DNA of 7,620 bases from an uncultured Actinomycetes bacterium (GTDB taxonomy: Bacteria; Actinomycetota; Actinomycetes; S36-B12): assembly GCA_903848435.1 (NCBI GenBank), contig CAINGG010000528.1:1-7620 (forward strand). The letters are read 5' to 3'. Below the pieces are notes generated by a model. That model was not told the DNA's origin, did not search any database, and worked only from the letters and a program-made list of their open reading frames with translations. Every line of letters begins with the position of its first letter. The first letter of the stretch is position 1. The position numbers and the translations under genes are program-made. Of this stretch, positions 7,262 through 7,620 are shown in pieces.

Positions 7262-7366
7262 GTCCCGGGTGGGGTCCGGGGTGTCACGCCCGTCACACTG
7301 GACTCAGGATGCGACACGCGCCCCTATGTGACGGTCCCGCCCCTCCTGCACCGCGAGACTGTCCCC
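7262..7366 (+). other. murD-ftsW intergenic region
   Basis: This 105-bp stretch is the only gap over 10 bp in the window. The ftsW frame is open through it back to the murD stop, so part of it could code if ftsW started earlier (GTG 7328). It contains a short GC-rich hairpin (CCCGG 7264-7268 with CCGGG 7276-7280, no T tract), a tandem GTCAC pair and an 8-bp inverted repeat. I see no convincing -35/-10 pair and no clear rho-independent terminator, so the operon probably reads through. Confidence 0.6.
7290..7334 (+). repeat. 8-bp inverted repeat upstream of ftsW
   Basis: CCGTCACA at 7290-7297 is the exact reverse complement of TGTGACGG at 7327-7334, with 29 nt between them. It could be a pair of protein-binding half-sites or a loose hairpin. 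At this GC content an 8-bp match within 100 bp can arise by chance, so function is only a possibility. Confidence 0.35.
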
Positions 7367-7620
7367 ATGGATCGCGTCACGCGCCATCCGATGGTGCTCT
7401 ACTACCTGCTCCTCGGCGCGGCCCTTGCCCTGCTGCTCCTGGGCCTGCTCATGGTGCTCAGCGCCTCGTCCGTGCTCTCGATCCGGCAGTTCGGCTCGCC
7501 CTACACCCTCGCCCAGCGCCAGGGCCTGTTCGCGGCGGCCGGCATCGTGCTCATGCTCATCGCCACCCGCGTGCCCGTCGCCTGGTGGCGGCGCCTGGCC
7601 TGGCCCGCCCTCGTGATCGC
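7367..7620 (+). CDS. ftsW: Septal peptidoglycan glycosyltransferase FtsW (SEDS family), N-terminal part, 3' truncated
   Basis: 84 complete codons run off the window end without a stop. FtsW polymerises lipid II into glycan strands at the septum in partnership with FtsI. The fragment starts MDRVTRHPMVLYYLL. A first membrane helix spans about 9-31 and ends in the SEDS-family signature LMVLSAS (28-34). A short extracytoplasmic loop with AQRQ (49-52) follows, then a second helix at about 53-69 and a basic turn (RVPVAWWRR, 68-76). Position right after murD is the usual place of ftsW in dcw clusters, with murG expected next. RodA is a paralogue with a similar N-terminus, so context decides the name. 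ATG 7367 gives a family-like short cytoplasmic N-terminus, with only a weak purine stretch (GCGAGA, 7353-7358) upstream. In-frame GTG 7328 would add 13 residues, and actinobacterial FtsW proteins often do have longer N-termini. Confidence 0.88.
   Translation, partial: MDRVTRHPMVLYYLLLGAALALLLLGLLMVLSASSVLSIRQFGSPYTLAQRQGLFAAAGIVLMLIATRVPVAWWRRLAWPALVI

Noticed and set aside
7262..7366. Promoter or rho-independent terminator between murD and ftsW
   Set aside because: The 5-bp GC hairpin has no T tract. TATGTG at 7325-7330 has no convincing -35 partner at 16-18 nt, so neither call can be supported.
1..7620. An undescribed defence, mobile or biosynthetic system
   Set aside because: Practically all of the window is covered by conserved dcw genes in their usual order with intact motifs. 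There is no unexplained space large enough for another system.

Overview
The window is a stretch of the conserved dcw (division and cell wall) gene cluster from a high-GC bacterium, almost certainly an actinobacterium. Three things point that way: the strong G/C bias at third codon positions; the gene order ftsI-murE-murF-mraY-murD-ftsW directly after a short gene with an acidic tail; and an FtsI with a basic, proline/arginine-rich cytoplasmic leader and no PASTA domain. The genus cannot be named from this sequence. Every gene is on the + strand, and I see no RNA genes, mobile elements, CRISPR arrays or phage-like sequence.

Layout. Positions 3-146 hold the C-terminal end of an upstream gene, probably the FtsL-like divisome gene that usually precedes ftsI in actinobacteria. 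Next come ftsI (143-1900, septal transpeptidase), murE (1910-3388), murF (3385-4764), mraY (4761-5828) and murD (5825-7261). A gap of 105 bp follows, then the first 84 codons of ftsW (7367 to the window end). Four junctions are 4-bp stop/start overlaps (GTGA or ATGA) and ftsI-murE is separated by only 9 bp, so the block up to murD looks like one translationally coupled operon. The murD-ftsW gap is the only non-coding stretch of any size and carries an 8-bp inverted repeat and several GTCAC words.

Function. MurD, MurE and MurF are the ATP-dependent ligases that add D-Glu, the diamino acid (probably diaminopimelate, from the DNPR motif of MurE) and D-Ala-D-Ala to UDP-MurNAc-L-Ala in the cytoplasm. 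MraY moves the finished UDP-MurNAc-pentapeptide onto undecaprenyl phosphate to make lipid I. FtsW (glycan polymerase) and FtsI (transpeptidase) use the resulting lipid II to build the septum. The key catalytic motifs are intact in all five complete enzymes. MurD has a few substitutions in otherwise conserved motifs.

I looked for an undescribed system and did not find one. This is core housekeeping sequence, and the observations below are small features of otherwise ordinary genes.
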